DNA from: an uncultured Lactococcus sp.
GTDB lineage: Bacteria > Bacillota > Bacilli > Lactobacillales > Streptococcaceae
Assembly: GCF_934191625.1 (NCBI RefSeq)
Contig: NZ_CAKPUG010000002.1
Coordinates: 62,001-126,000, forward strand
Reading direction: 5' to 3'
Length of the DNA: 64,000 nucleotides
Below are positions 35,346 through 44,855 of this stretch, piece after piece (within the stretch, counting starts at the first letter, position 1; each line of letters starts with the position of its first letter). A program made the translations under genes and the position numbers. The notes under the pieces were generated by a model. That model ran no database searches and was not told the DNA's origin. It saw nothing but the letters and a program-made list of their open reading frames with translations.

Positions 35346-35374
35346 AAAAGACTCCTGTTGCAAGGAGTTTTTTT
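35345..35374 (+). terminator. Terminator after copB
   Basis: ACTCCT (35351-35356) pairs with AGGAGT (35363-35368), extended by A- and T-runs. Confidence 0.85.
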
Positions 35375-35436
35375 ATGTTCAGTATAACGTAAAAACCTAC
35401 TTCGTGTATTGTTACACTTGTCAGCAAATATTTTAT

Positions 35437-35483
35437 ATGTTATTATATATCGTATAACATCATATTATATGCTATATAATATG
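35437..35483 (+). promoter_or_regulatory. Tandem palindromes before padR (candidate PadR operators)
   Basis: First palindrome: ATGTTAT (35437-35443) and ATAACAT (35454-35460). Second: CATATTATAT (35461-35470), GCT, ATATAATATG (35474-35483), perfect 10-bp arms. Both contain the ATGT/ACAT edges common in PadR operators and lie 20-70 bp before the padR ATG, so autoregulation is likely. Confidence 0.7.
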
Positions 35484-35503
35484 TTGAAAAAGAAAGGACG
35501 TTT

Positions 35504-35827
35504 ATGGATATTCAAATTCCAACCTTACTTCTAGACGGTACAGTGCTTTCTTTGTTAAATAAGAAAGATATGTATGGCTATGCCTTAACAAAAACAGTGC
35601 AAGCTCAACTTCCGATTAGTGAGTCAACTATGTATCCTGTCTTACGCCGTTTAAAAAAGCATGAGCTTTTAGAAAATTATGATGAGCCCTATGAAGGACG
35701 GATGCGACGCTATTATCGAATAACAGAGCAGGGCCGCCAAGAGCTTCAAAAAATTACTGCAGACTGGCAGCAATTTCGTAATGCAATGGATAAACTATTA
35801 GGAGAAGGAGAAGTTCAAAAACAATGA
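35504..35827 (+). CDS. PadR-family transcriptional regulator
   Basis: A 107-residue winged-helix regulator with the PadR N-terminal domain (MYGYALTKTVQAQLPISESTMYPVLRRL, RRYYRITEQGRQEL). First gene of a four-gene cluster; its stop overlaps the next start by 4 bp (ATGA). PadR plus HAAS-domain plus DUF4097 operons are typically envelope-stress or membrane-damage responsive. Likely represses its own operon. Confidence 0.9.
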   Translation: MDIQIPTLLLDGTVLSLLNKKDMYGYALTKTVQAQLPISESTMYPVLRRLKKHELLENYDEPYEGRMRRYYRITEQGRQELQKITADWQQFRNAMDKLLGEGEVQKQ

Positions 35828-36444
35828 ATAGTTATTTAGAGGCTATACAGGTTAACCTAGCAGATTTACCTCAAGAAGAAAGAGACGACCTAATAGCTTA
35901 TTATCAAGAATACTTTATTGAGTCTGGTTTGACACTTGAAGAAATACGAGCACGGTATGGAACACCTAAACAATTTGCCACTAAGCTCAAACTTAGTTAT
36001 TTCTTAGATCAGGATGATTACGCACAAGAAGAAGAAAAAAGTGTACCCACTAAATCACGCCTTCAACTGGTCTGGCTCATTATACTCGGTCTATTTGCCT
36101 CTCCGCTGTTAGTTCCCTTGGCGCTTGCTGTTCTTTTACTTATGCTAGCCTTATTAATGGCTGTATTGGCCCTCCTCTTTAGTTTGTACATGCTTAATGT
36201 CTCACTCGTATTTGGCGGGTTATTCTCTTTCATTTCTGGACTTGGTGTCTTCTTCAGCAGTCCAATGACAACACTTGTCTTTTGTGGATTTGGCCTTTTG
36301 CTTTTTGGGCTGGGAATCCTTATCAGTCCTTTTATTCTTTTCCTCACGAAATGGCTGGGTCTTCGTTTTCTTGGAATGTTTAAATGGTTGGGGCGTAAGT
36401 TAACTCAAAGAACCAAGCGTGTTCAGAAAGGAGTAGTCTTATGA
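35824..36444 (+). CDS. DUF1700/HAAS-domain membrane protein
   Basis: 206 residues. The N-terminal cytoplasmic HAAS helical domain (about 1-70, LADLPQEERDDLIAYYQEYF and IRARYGTPKQFATKL) is followed by a cluster of long hydrophobic segments (about 80-190). HAAS proteins pair with PadR regulators and are thought to pass membrane signals. Translation overlaps both neighbours. Confidence 0.85.
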   Translation: MNSYLEAIQVNLADLPQEERDDLIAYYQEYFIESGLTLEEIRARYGTPKQFATKLKLSYFLDQDDYAQEEEKSVPTKSRLQLVWLIILGLFASPLLVPLALAVLLLMLALLMAVLALLFSLYMLNVSLVFGGLFSFISGLGVFFSSPMTTLVFCGFGLLLFGLGILISPFILFLTKWLGLRFLGMFKWLGRKLTQRTKRVQKGVVL

Positions 36445-37319
36445 AAAATAAAAGAACAACAGCTGCTGCATTTATTATGATTATCTCTGGCACTATTCTT
36501 CTAGGAATTGGCTTAGCTTCTGGGGGAAAAACGAGCCTTGTCTGGAAAAAAGGTCGTCCTCAAGTCTCTCATCTTATTTCTACGCAACAGACTTTTGCTT
36601 CTGATAAAGTAAAAAATCTGATTGTCAACAGTAAGGATGCGGATTTAGAAATTATCACTGGGTCAAGTTTGAAGGTGGAAAGTCACCTGATTGATCAAAA
36701 GCCTGAAATCAAGCTTCAAGGGCAAACTTTGAATCTTGAAGCTAGAAAAAGCGCCTTTGACTTCAATTTAAGGCTTGATTTTGGTAAAATGGGTCAAGAA
36801 AAAATAATTGTAACTGTACCAGAAGATATGGATTTAGATAAAATTATTATCGATGGTACATCTGGACAAAAAACATTACGTGATTTGAAAGTTAAAAATC
36901 TCAAAATTAATCTTCGTGATGGCGGTCTTACTTTAGAAAGGGTAAAAGGAAACCAGCTCACTATGAATATTAGTGATGCTGCATGGCAATTGCGAGAGCT
37001 GACTTTGTCAGGACATTTGAAAGTAACTTCTAATGATGGCGCTGCTGTTTTAGAGCGTGTGACCGCCCAAAGTATGGATTTTGCTTCAAATGATGGTGCA
37101 ACTATTTTTGAAAACCTTCGTCTGAAAGAGCGTAGCAAAATTGTTAAAAAAGAGGGTCAATTGAAAATGATAAACAGTCAATGGCCGGGGTTAAATGCCG
37201 AGGCAGAAGAACTCTATGTAAATCATATTAAAAAAGAGGCTCCTTATCAGACGGGAAATCAAGAGAAAGCTGTGACGGTCGAAGTTACAGATGGTAGTTT
37301 CTCCCTCATTAATGAATAG
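36441..37319 (+). CDS. DUF4097-family membrane-anchored beta-helix protein
   Basis: 292 residues with one N-terminal membrane segment (about 8-28) and an extracytoplasmic repetitive beta-strand domain built of short LKVTSNDGAAVLERV-type turns, as in DUF4097 adhesin-like proteins. LiaX of enterococci, which senses cell-envelope antimicrobials, has a related domain. The 4-bp overlap with the HAAS gene and the downstream uppP point to an envelope role; the ligand is unknown. Confidence 0.8.
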   Translation: MKNKRTTAAAFIMIISGTILLGIGLASGGKTSLVWKKGRPQVSHLISTQQTFASDKVKNLIVNSKDADLEIITGSSLKVESHLIDQKPEIKLQGQTLNLEARKSAFDFNLRLDFGKMGQEKIIVTVPEDMDLDKIIIDGTSGQKTLRDLKVKNLKINLRDGGLTLERVKGNQLTMNISDAAWQLRELTLSGHLKVTSNDGAAVLERVTAQSMDFASNDGATIFENLRLKERSKIVKKEGQLKMINSQWPGLNAEAEELYVNHIKKEAPYQTGNQEKAVTVEVTDGSFSLINE

Positions 37320-37332
37320 GATATAAGAAAAA

Positions 37333-38172
37333 ATGGATTTAAATTTTATTGAACTTTTGAAAATTATTTTTCTCGGTATTGTCGAGGGAATCACAGAATG
37401 GTTACCTGTGTCAAGTACAGGACATATGCTTTTAGTAGATGCATTCATTCACACGAATATGACACAAGCCTTCAAAGACATGTTCTTTGTGGTCATTCAG
37501 TTAGGCGCTATTATTGCCGTTATTGTAGAATTCTGGTCACAGATGAATCCTTTGGTTAATGTCGAAGGCAAAGGTATACGTATCAAGCGCTCTGTCTTTA
37601 ACATGTGGGTGAAGGTTGTAGTGGCCTTCCTTCCGTCTGCTATATTTGGCTTATTTTTGAATGATTTCTTAGAAGAAAACTTTGGGACACCATTGACAAT
37701 CGCCATCATGCTAATTGTCTATGGTATCGCCTTTATCGTGATTGAACGTTGGAATAAAACACGTGTTCCAAAAATCAATACGATGAAAGAAATTACCTAT
37801 CAAACAGCTCTTATTATCGGGATGTTCCAAGTTCTTTCAATGATTCCGGGTACATCACGTTCAGGAGCAACAATTGTGGGGGCCTTGCTCATCGGCGTCT
37901 CACGTGTCGTTGCTGCTGAGTTTACCTTTTTCCTCGCAGTACCAACGATGCTTGGTGCCTCTGCCTTCAAGCTTTTGAAATTCGGACTGCATTTCAGCCT
38001 TTCAGAGGTGATTGCCCTGATTGTCGGGATGGTAGTTGCTTATGTTGTATCCATCTTTGTAATTAAGTTCTTGATGAGCTACATCAAGAAACGTGATTTT
38101 CAAATCTTTGGTTGGTACCGTATAGCCCTAGGGATCATCGTTATCCTTTTCATCCTACTCGGTGTAATTTAA
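37333..38172 (+). CDS. uppP: Undecaprenyl-diphosphate phosphatase
   Basis: Dephosphorylates undecaprenyl diphosphate to recycle the peptidoglycan lipid carrier; confers bacitracin tolerance. The 279-residue BacA-type polytopic membrane protein has the two signature regions GIVEGITEWLPVSSTGHM and IPGTSRSGATI. It starts 13 bp after the DUF4097 gene, so it belongs to the PadR-controlled cluster, linking that regulator to carrier-lipid supply. Confidence 0.95.
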   Translation: MDLNFIELLKIIFLGIVEGITEWLPVSSTGHMLLVDAFIHTNMTQAFKDMFFVVIQLGAIIAVIVEFWSQMNPLVNVEGKGIRIKRSVFNMWVKVVVAFLPSAIFGLFLNDFLEENFGTPLTIAIMLIVYGIAFIVIERWNKTRVPKINTMKEITYQTALIIGMFQVLSMIPGTSRSGATIVGALLIGVSRVVAAEFTFFLAVPTMLGASAFKLLKFGLHFSLSEVIALIVGMVVAYVVSIFVIKFLMSYIKKRDFQIFGWYRIALGIIVILFILLGVI

Positions 38173-38183
38173 ACTGATATTAG

Positions 38184-38232
38184 AAAAACCTACTTTGCTT
38201 AAAGCTCTTGCACGTAAGCAAAGTAGGTTTTT
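38184..38232 (+). terminator. Terminator after uppP
   Basis: Perfect 18-bp stem (38184-38201 with 38215-38232) ending in a T-run. Confidence 0.9.
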
Positions 38233-38521
38233 CTTTTGGAAGTTTTTGTATTGACGCACATGATTAGACTATAAGTTATAATGGTTGCTCTAGCCCTTGT
38301 ATTTTCTTTGCTAAAGGCTAAAGTAACCCCCAGTTCCTTCAATAGGGAAAATCTGATGAATCTGTCCATTTTTAGTAACTTTAATAGATATAGGTCATCC
38401 TCTTTATAATAATGAATTAATGTATCAGTGATACGAGACGATTCAATTTATTCAGCCGATACCCTTCAAATAAAACTGGAAAATAAATCTAAGTTCAATT
38501 ATTTGGCCAAAGAGGTATAAT
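38233..38521. other. Non-coding stretch with a possible gene remnant
   Basis: About 290 bp without an intact gene. On the minus strand 38311-38394 is an uninterrupted 27-codon stretch ending in a stop (…TKNGQIHQIFPIEGTGGYFSL) that looks protein-like but has no start. It may be the tail of a decayed gene. Confidence 0.35.
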
Positions 38522-38544
38522 TTGGTATATTAATATTGTACCAA
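38522..38544. promoter_or_regulatory. Inverted repeat, candidate TetR operator
   Basis: TTGGTA (38522-38527) and TACCAA (38539-38544) around an AT-rich 11-bp centre, 31 bp before the TetR-family GTG start. Position and symmetry suit autoregulation. Confidence 0.6.
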
Positions 38545-38574
38545 GCGGTAGGTAAAATGATTGGAGCGTAAAAA

Positions 38575-39147
38575 GTGTCAGAAGCAAAAGAAAAAATCAT
38601 TGAAAGCAGTAAAAAACTTTTTTGCCAAAAGGGTTATGCCTCGACTTCTATCCGAGATATTCTCGAGGACTCGGATACTGGAAAAGGACAGCTTTATCAT
38701 TACTTTTTGTCTAAAAAAGAAATCTGTCTAGAAGTGATTCGTTCTCACAGTAATGACTGGGAAACACAATGTTTTAATCCCCTATTGCGCGAGATGGAGG
38801 ATCCCAAACAAGCTTTACTTGCAATGTTAAACTGGGAAATTCAGGTGCATGAGGATGAAACACAACATTATGGTTGTGCTGTAGGTAACCTAGTGGTTGA
38901 ACTTGGAGCGAGTGAAGATAAAGATTTTCGTGAAATGTTAGGGCAGCTCATGGAGACTTGGACAGTATTGATTCAATCTCGTATTATGGAAATTACAGAT
39001 TGGTCTCAAGAGCGGTCTAGAACTCAAGCTCAGCATATCATCTCAACAATACAGGGAAGTCTCTTGCTACTGAAACTTACACAAGACTGGTCAGTTTTTG
39101 AAAATGGCTTGGAGCAATTAGGAAAAGAAATTAAGGCACTTGCTTAA
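38575..39147 (+). CDS. TetR/AcrR-family regulator
   Basis: 190 residues: N-terminal TetR helix-turn-helix (about 8-55, SSKKLFCQKGYASTSIRDIL and GKGQLYHYFLSKKEI) and a ligand-binding C-terminal domain. GTG start with TTGGAG upstream. It leads a three-gene unit with an Fe-S-type protein and a flavoprotein disulfide reductase, so an oxidant- or electrophile-responsive repressor is plausible (inference). Confidence 0.88.
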   Translation: MSEAKEKIIESSKKLFCQKGYASTSIRDILEDSDTGKGQLYHYFLSKKEICLEVIRSHSNDWETQCFNPLLREMEDPKQALLAMLNWEIQVHEDETQHYGCAVGNLVVELGASEDKDFREMLGQLMETWTVLIQSRIMEITDWSQERSRTQAQHIISTIQGSLLLLKLTQDWSVFENGLEQLGKEIKALA

Positions 39148-39165
39148 CTATAGGAGGAAACAAGC

Positions 39166-39525
39166 ATGAAAATTATATTTGACAAAACAGTAAGCGAAAA
39201 ATTGGCGAAATTTGATAATGCAGATTTTGTATTGGATTTTGACCACGAGCTGAGTGAAAAGAACGAAGCTATTGACGCATGTGCGGGTGGTATATCCCGT
39301 TACCGTATCCTTGCTATTGACAAAGGCAAGTTGCCAGAGGCTTTTGATGCACATATGGATTCAGAATTTGGCCCTGTTTACTTCAAAAAATGGGGAGAAA
39401 TGTTCTGGAGTGCTCAAGATTTACAAGCTAAAGTCGAAGGTAGCTACAACCTCATTGCTTTGAAAACAGACGGAGAATATTTGAGTCACAATCTTCTCAT
39501 TGTAGACTATAGAGGCAAGCTTTAG
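39166..39525 (+). CDS. HesB/IscA-like iron-sulfur biogenesis family protein
   Basis: 119 residues resembling the small 'iron-sulfur cluster biosynthesis family' proteins of lactobacilli and lactococci (FDHELSEKNEAIDACAGG, FGPVYFKKWGEMFW). Only one cysteine is visible, so the three-cysteine metal site of true IscA is absent and an Fe-S role is uncertain. ATG after AGGAGGAAAC; 18 bp after the TetR gene and 1 bp before the reductase start. Confidence 0.65.
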   Translation: MKIIFDKTVSEKLAKFDNADFVLDFDHELSEKNEAIDACAGGISRYRILAIDKGKLPEAFDAHMDSEFGPVYFKKWGEMFWSAQDLQAKVEGSYNLIALKTDGEYLSHNLLIVDYRGKL

Positions 39526-39526
39526 T

Positions 39527-40885
39527 ATGGAGAGAAGGACATTTAAGAATCTGATTATTGGTTTTGGAAAAGCAGGCAAGACCCTCGCTAAGTCATTAGC
39601 CAATAAAGGGGAAACAGTAGCACTAGTAGAACAATCTACGCGAATGTACGGGGGAACTTGTATTAATATTGGCTGTATTCCGTCTAAATCTCTAATTGTA
39701 AATGGCCAAAAAGGTGAAATATTCACCGAGGCAGTCCTTCAAAAATTCGGCCTTGTTGAAAAGCTGAATAAAAAGAATTACCATATGATTGCGGATGAAC
39801 CTAATGCCACTGTAATTGACGGTAAAGCAAGGTTTTTATCAGATTATGAGGTGGAGATTTCAGAAGAAGGAAAGCCGATAATGCTTGTTCAAGCTGAACG
39901 TATTTTTATCAATACGGGGGCGCGTGCTATTTTGCCCTCAATCCTTGGCATGTCGGAGAGTAAAAATCTCGTGACCTCGACAGGATTGATGGACTTACAA
40001 GAAAAACCTGAACACCTTCTGATTGTGGGCTCTGGCTATATCGGACTTGAATTTGCAGCCATGTTTCTGTCTTATGGATCAAAGGTAACGATTATTGACT
40101 CACACGATATATTTCTGCCGCGTCAAGATAGAGATGTTGCAAATCGGGTGAAACAAGATTTAGCAGATGCTGGTGCGGTCTTCAAACTCGGATATGAAAT
40201 AAATGGCGTTTTTGATCGTGGTGTGGAAAGCATCCTCAATATTACAAGAGATGGCCAAGCAGAAGAAGTGCACGGAAACAAGATTCTACTTGCTACAGGC
40301 CGTAAGCCAAATACATCTGGATTAGGTTTAGAAAATACATCGATTAAAGTAGGCGAGGCTGGCCATATTTTAGTGAATGAAAAGCTTGAAACCTCTGCTC
40401 CAAATATTTGGGCTTTGGGTGATGTACATGGTGGACCACAATTTACTTATACGTCATTGGATGATTTTCGTATCATTGAAAGTCAACTTTATGGCGACAA
40501 ATCTCGGACATTAAGTAATCGAGGTGAGTTAGCAAGTAGTGTTTTTATCACACCAACTCTGTCTAATATAGGGTTAACAGAAACAATAGCTCAAGCTCAA
40601 GGTACCAAGTACCGATTGTTCCGTTTAGAAGCTACATCTATTCCAAAATCTGCAGTACTTGGACAAAGTAAAGGGCTACTTAAAGCACTGGTTGATCCTG
40701 ACACACAAGAAATATTAGGTGCAACTCTTTATGCTGAAGAATCACATGAAGTGATAAATATTTTATCACTTGCAATAAAAGCAAAGTTACCTTACACCAT
40801 GTTGAGAGATCATATCTACACTCATCCGACAATGAGTGAAGCTTTAAATGACCTTTTTTCTCCAGTAAACGAAGTAAAACGCTAA
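39527..40885 (+). CDS. FAD-dependent pyridine nucleotide-disulfide oxidoreductase (RclA/MerA type)
   Basis: 452 residues. FAD motif GFGKAGKTLAKSLA, redox-active CINIGC (C45, C50), NAD(P) motif GSGYIGLEFAAMF and C-terminal dimerisation motif HTHPTMSEAL. This places it with RclA/mercuric-reductase-like enzymes rather than dihydrolipoamide dehydrogenase of a complex. RclA-type enzymes protect against hypochlorous acid and copper. It follows the HesB-like gene by one base. Substrate not determinable from sequence. Confidence 0.85.
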   Translation: MERRTFKNLIIGFGKAGKTLAKSLANKGETVALVEQSTRMYGGTCINIGCIPSKSLIVNGQKGEIFTEAVLQKFGLVEKLNKKNYHMIADEPNATVIDGKARFLSDYEVEISEEGKPIMLVQAERIFINTGARAILPSILGMSESKNLVTSTGLMDLQEKPEHLLIVGSGYIGLEFAAMFLSYGSKVTIIDSHDIFLPRQDRDVANRVKQDLADAGAVFKLGYEINGVFDRGVESILNITRDGQAEEVHGNKILLATGRKPNTSGLGLENTSIKVGEAGHILVNEKLETSAPNIWALGDVHGGPQFTYTSLDDFRIIESQLYGDKSRTLSNRGELASSVFITPTLSNIGLTETIAQAQGTKYRLFRLEATSIPKSAVLGQSKGLLKALVDPDTQEILGATLYAEESHEVINILSLAIKAKLPYTMLRDHIYTHPTMSEALNDLFSPVNEVKR

Positions 40886-40918
40886 AAGAAAAATCCTTTA
40901 GATAAGGGTTTTTCTTTT
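40884..40918 (+). terminator. Terminator after the disulfide reductase gene
   Basis: AAAAGAAAAATCCTT pairs with AAGGGTTTTTCTTTT. Confidence 0.8.
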
Positions 40919-41032
40919 AGAAGAAACTGTGTCTCGCCTCGATATAAAAAAATTAAAAGCTGGATATAAAATTACACAAATGCAACAAAAGAGAATCTGC
41001 ATTATAATAAATAAACAATTTAAAAGAGGTGA

Positions 41033-42188
<1,156 letters not shown>

Positions 42189-42190
<2 letters not shown>

Positions 42191-42208
42191 AACACCACTT
42201 GGTGTTTT
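42189..42208 (+). terminator. Terminator after the transsulfuration gene
   Basis: AAAACACC, loop ACTT, GGTGTTTT, further T residues. Confidence 0.85.
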
Positions 42209-42301
42209 TTTATTATGTAAAACTAGAGGAAAAACTCTTTTTTTATAAGTCCTGGTATGCTATAATCAAGAAGAGAGATTTCAAAAGAAAGTATATAATT
42301 T

Positions 42302-42850
42302 ATGAACTATAATAAGTTGTTTACACGTTTGAATGAAAAATTAGCAGAAAATGATATCCACCTAAGCCTGCAGTGCGTAGGAGGTTTTGTCTTGGAATAT
42401 CATGGACTTAAAGCTACAGAAGATATTGATGCTTTTTATGAATCTACTGCGAAAGTCGAGGAAATTATCGCAGAGATCGGGCAAGAATTCCATGTCGGAA
42501 CTGCTAATGAACCTTGGCTAAGTCATTCTATTGGTCGTATTATGTCACTTTCTGATGAAGATAAAGTTTTGATCTTTAAGTCAAGTCACCTCCTAGTTTA
42601 TTTGTCTTCCTTACAGTCAGTATTGATTGACAAGATACAAGTAGGCAGAGCTAAAGATATCCCTGATATTGCACAAATCATGAAGAAGTTAAATATTGAT
42701 CGGCCGGATACACTCCTAAATTTATTAGACAGTTATTCAGATGGAACTTCTGACCCTGCAGTTGTTTTAGAAGCTTACAGTATCGCTTATGGTGATGAAG
42801 CATTAAGAAATTATTTAAAAGAAAATCCCGAACTTTTGAGGCTATTATAA
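42302..42850 (+). CDS. Nucleotidyltransferase-like protein (DUF6036/AbiEii-like)
   Basis: 182 residues with the minimal nucleotidyltransferase signature: GGFVLEYHGLKATEDIDAF gives the GG and the first D-x-D-like acidic pair, and SLQSVLIDKIQVGRAKDIPD resembles the distal D/K/RxKD segment of AbiEii/MNT proteins. Such proteins act as toxins or housekeeping transferases. The stop is followed immediately by the ATG of a 93-codon gene, a tight bicistron like toxin-antitoxin pairs. Activity is not assured from sequence. Confidence 0.7.
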   Translation: MNYNKLFTRLNEKLAENDIHLSLQCVGGFVLEYHGLKATEDIDAFYESTAKVEEIIAEIGQEFHVGTANEPWLSHSIGRIMSLSDEDKVLIFKSSHLLVYLSSLQSVLIDKIQVGRAKDIPDIAQIMKKLNIDRPDTLLNLLDSYSDGTSDPAVVLEAYSIAYGDEALRNYLKENPELLRLL

Positions 42851-43132
42851 ATGAATTGGAAAGAATATTTTGAAGCGGCAGCTCAAAAATCAAGAGGAAA
42901 TGCGAGGCTTTGGCTCCGCTATTTGAATAAAGCTATCCAGCGTGACCAAATTTTTCTGTCACAAGAAGATATTGAATATCTCAGACAGTCCGAACAATTA
43001 TCGTATTTTCAGCGTTTTTTTCTGGCTTTAGCGGTTGAAGAAGGAAGTAAAGCTTGGGAAATGACGGTTTCTTTATCTGAACCTTCTCAGTTTTCACGCC
43101 TAAAAGCAGTTGTTCAAGAGTTAAAAAATTAA
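42851..43132 (+). CDS. Small protein paired with the nucleotidyltransferase
   Basis: 93 residues, no family recognised. Soluble, rich in aromatic and charged residues, predicted helical (WKEYFEAAAQKSRGNARLWL, DIEYLRQSEQLSYFQRFF). It starts on the base after the upstream stop, so production is coupled. A cognate partner or antitoxin is possible but unproven. Confidence 0.7.
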   Translation: MNWKEYFEAAAQKSRGNARLWLRYLNKAIQRDQIFLSQEDIEYLRQSEQLSYFQRFFLALAVEEGSKAWEMTVSLSEPSQFSRLKAVVQELKN

Positions 43133-43196
43133 ATTATAAAGTAAGAGATAAGAATTGCTGAAGCAGCAGTTCTTATTTTGAAAAAAGGAGCAAGTA

Positions 43197-44570
43197 ATGA
43201 TTCAACTGACAAAAATTACCCCCCCAGCCCTTGAAGAAAACTTAACACCAGTAATGTTGACAGATAACACGATGGTACAAAGAAAGCAGGCTCTACTAGA
43301 TAAAATGTACCAAGATAATTATGATAGCTTGATTATTTATGCGGATTTAGAGCATGGAAGCAACTTTGAATATCTTACTGGTTTTCTCCCGCGTTTTGAA
43401 GAAGCTTTGCTTGTACTTCATAAAGATGGTAAAACTTATCTTGTTTTAGGTAATGAAAATTTAAATAAAGCAGGCAAGGCAAGATTGGATGCAAAAGCTG
43501 TGCATATGCCACATTTCTCTCTACCTAACCAGCCTATGAATACGCAAGAAACAGTTCAACAGATATTAAGTAAATGTGAGTTAGAGCATTCTGAAAAGAT
43601 TGGTCTTGTAGGTTGGAAAAACTTTACCAGTGTAAAAGAGGATAATTCTCAGCTTTTTGATTTACCTTACTTCTTAGTTCACGCTATCCAAAACTTATGT
43701 CCAAAAGCAAAGCTGCTCAATGCTACATATTTGTTTATTGGGGAAAAAGGGGTTCGCACAACAAATAATGCTAACGAATTTGCCCATTATGAATTTGGCG
43801 CTGCTTTAGCAGGCCGGTGCATGTTACAAGCGATGAACCAAATAGAACTTGGTAAGACTGAAATGGAAGTGGCCAGAGGACTCTCTGACCTCGGACAGCC
43901 GCATAATGTGGTTACGATAATGGCAACAGGTGAACGCTTTGTAAAAGGTAATATTTATCCGAGCAATAAAGTCATTAAAAAAGGGGATAGACTTTCTTTA
44001 ACTACGGGCTATAAAGGTGGTCTCCAGAGCCGAAGTGGATATGCGGTAACCCAATCTACGGAGTTACCAGATGAAGAAAGGGATTATCTGTCAGCTGTTG
44101 CCCAACCATATTTTAATGCTGTAAAAACTTGGTTGGAAACGATAAAGATTGGTATGCAAGGGCAAGAGCTCTATAGTAAAATAGAAGAAGTTCTGCCATC
44201 AGAAAAATACGGCTGGACTTTAAATCCTGGTCATCTTTCTGCTGACGAAGAATGGATGAGCTCACCTGTTTATCCGCAGTCAAAAGAAAGTATCGAGAGT
44301 GGCATGTTGTTCCAGATTGATATTATTCCATCTGTACCTGGCTATAGTGGTGTAAGCTGTGAGAGCGGAATTTTCTTGGCAAATGAGCAGTTAAGAAAAA
44401 AAATAAAGGAAGAATATCCTGAAATTTGGGCGCGCGTCCAAAGCAGAAGAGAATATATTCAGCATGAGTTAGGAATCGCACTCAGCGATGAAATTCTTCC
44501 AACAAGTAGTGCTACAGCTTATCTACGTCCATTTATGTTGGATAAGACATCAGCATTTACTGCAAAATGA
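43197..44570 (+). CDS. M24 (creatinase/aminopeptidase P fold) protein lacking metal ligands
   Basis: 457 residues. The N-terminal creatinase-like domain (about 30-175) and C-terminal pita-bread domain (about 195-430) follow aminopeptidase P order. The strand that normally carries the two metal Asp residues reads RLSLTTGYKGGLQSRSGYAV, without them. Some later positions remain (NPGHLS, QIDIIPSVPGYSGVSCESGIFL). It may be a non-metal hydrolase like creatinase or a binding protein. ATG after AAAAGGAGCAAGTA; terminator follows. Confidence 0.75.
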   Translation: MIQLTKITPPALEENLTPVMLTDNTMVQRKQALLDKMYQDNYDSLIIYADLEHGSNFEYLTGFLPRFEEALLVLHKDGKTYLVLGNENLNKAGKARLDAKAVHMPHFSLPNQPMNTQETVQQILSKCELEHSEKIGLVGWKNFTSVKEDNSQLFDLPYFLVHAIQNLCPKAKLLNATYLFIGEKGVRTTNNANEFAHYEFGAALAGRCMLQAMNQIELGKTEMEVARGLSDLGQPHNVVTIMATGERFVKGNIYPSNKVIKKGDRLSLTTGYKGGLQSRSGYAVTQSTELPDEERDYLSAVAQPYFNAVKTWLETIKIGMQGQELYSKIEEVLPSEKYGWTLNPGHLSADEEWMSSPVYPQSKESIESGMLFQIDIIPSVPGYSGVSCESGIFLANEQLRKKIKEEYPEIWARVQSRREYIQHELGIALSDEILPTSSATAYLRPFMLDKTSAFTAK

Positions 44571-44592
44571 AAAAGCCTGATTTGGCTTTTTT
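44570..44592 (+). terminator. Terminator after the M24 gene
   Basis: AAAAAGCC, loop TGATTT, GGCTTTTT, overlapping the stop codon. Confidence 0.85.
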
Positions 44593-44779
44593 ATTTTTAA
44601 ATTGTAATATTTGAGAATTTTTTCTATTTACAAATAAAAAATAATTTGGGATAAATATTTTGGAACAAGGGAGGGAAACTTGTAAGGCGGAATAAGCGTA
44701 TGGAATACCTCCGACTCAAAGTGTAATAATTCAGAAGTGTTAAGCGCTTTATTTTATCCAAAAATTTGAACATATCTTT

Positions 44780-44808
44780 TGACTAACATTCTTCATTTTG
44801 TGATAATT
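44780..44808 (+). promoter_or_regulatory. ahpC promoter
   Basis: TTGACT (44780-44785), 17 bp, GATAAT (44803-44808), with a GGAGATAA ribosome binding site before the ahpC ATG. A degenerate cre-like TTAAGCGCTTTA lies upstream near 44740. Confidence 0.7.
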
Positions 44809-44855
44809 GTCTAAGAACCATAAAAAATTAATAGAAAAATTGGAGATAATAAATC

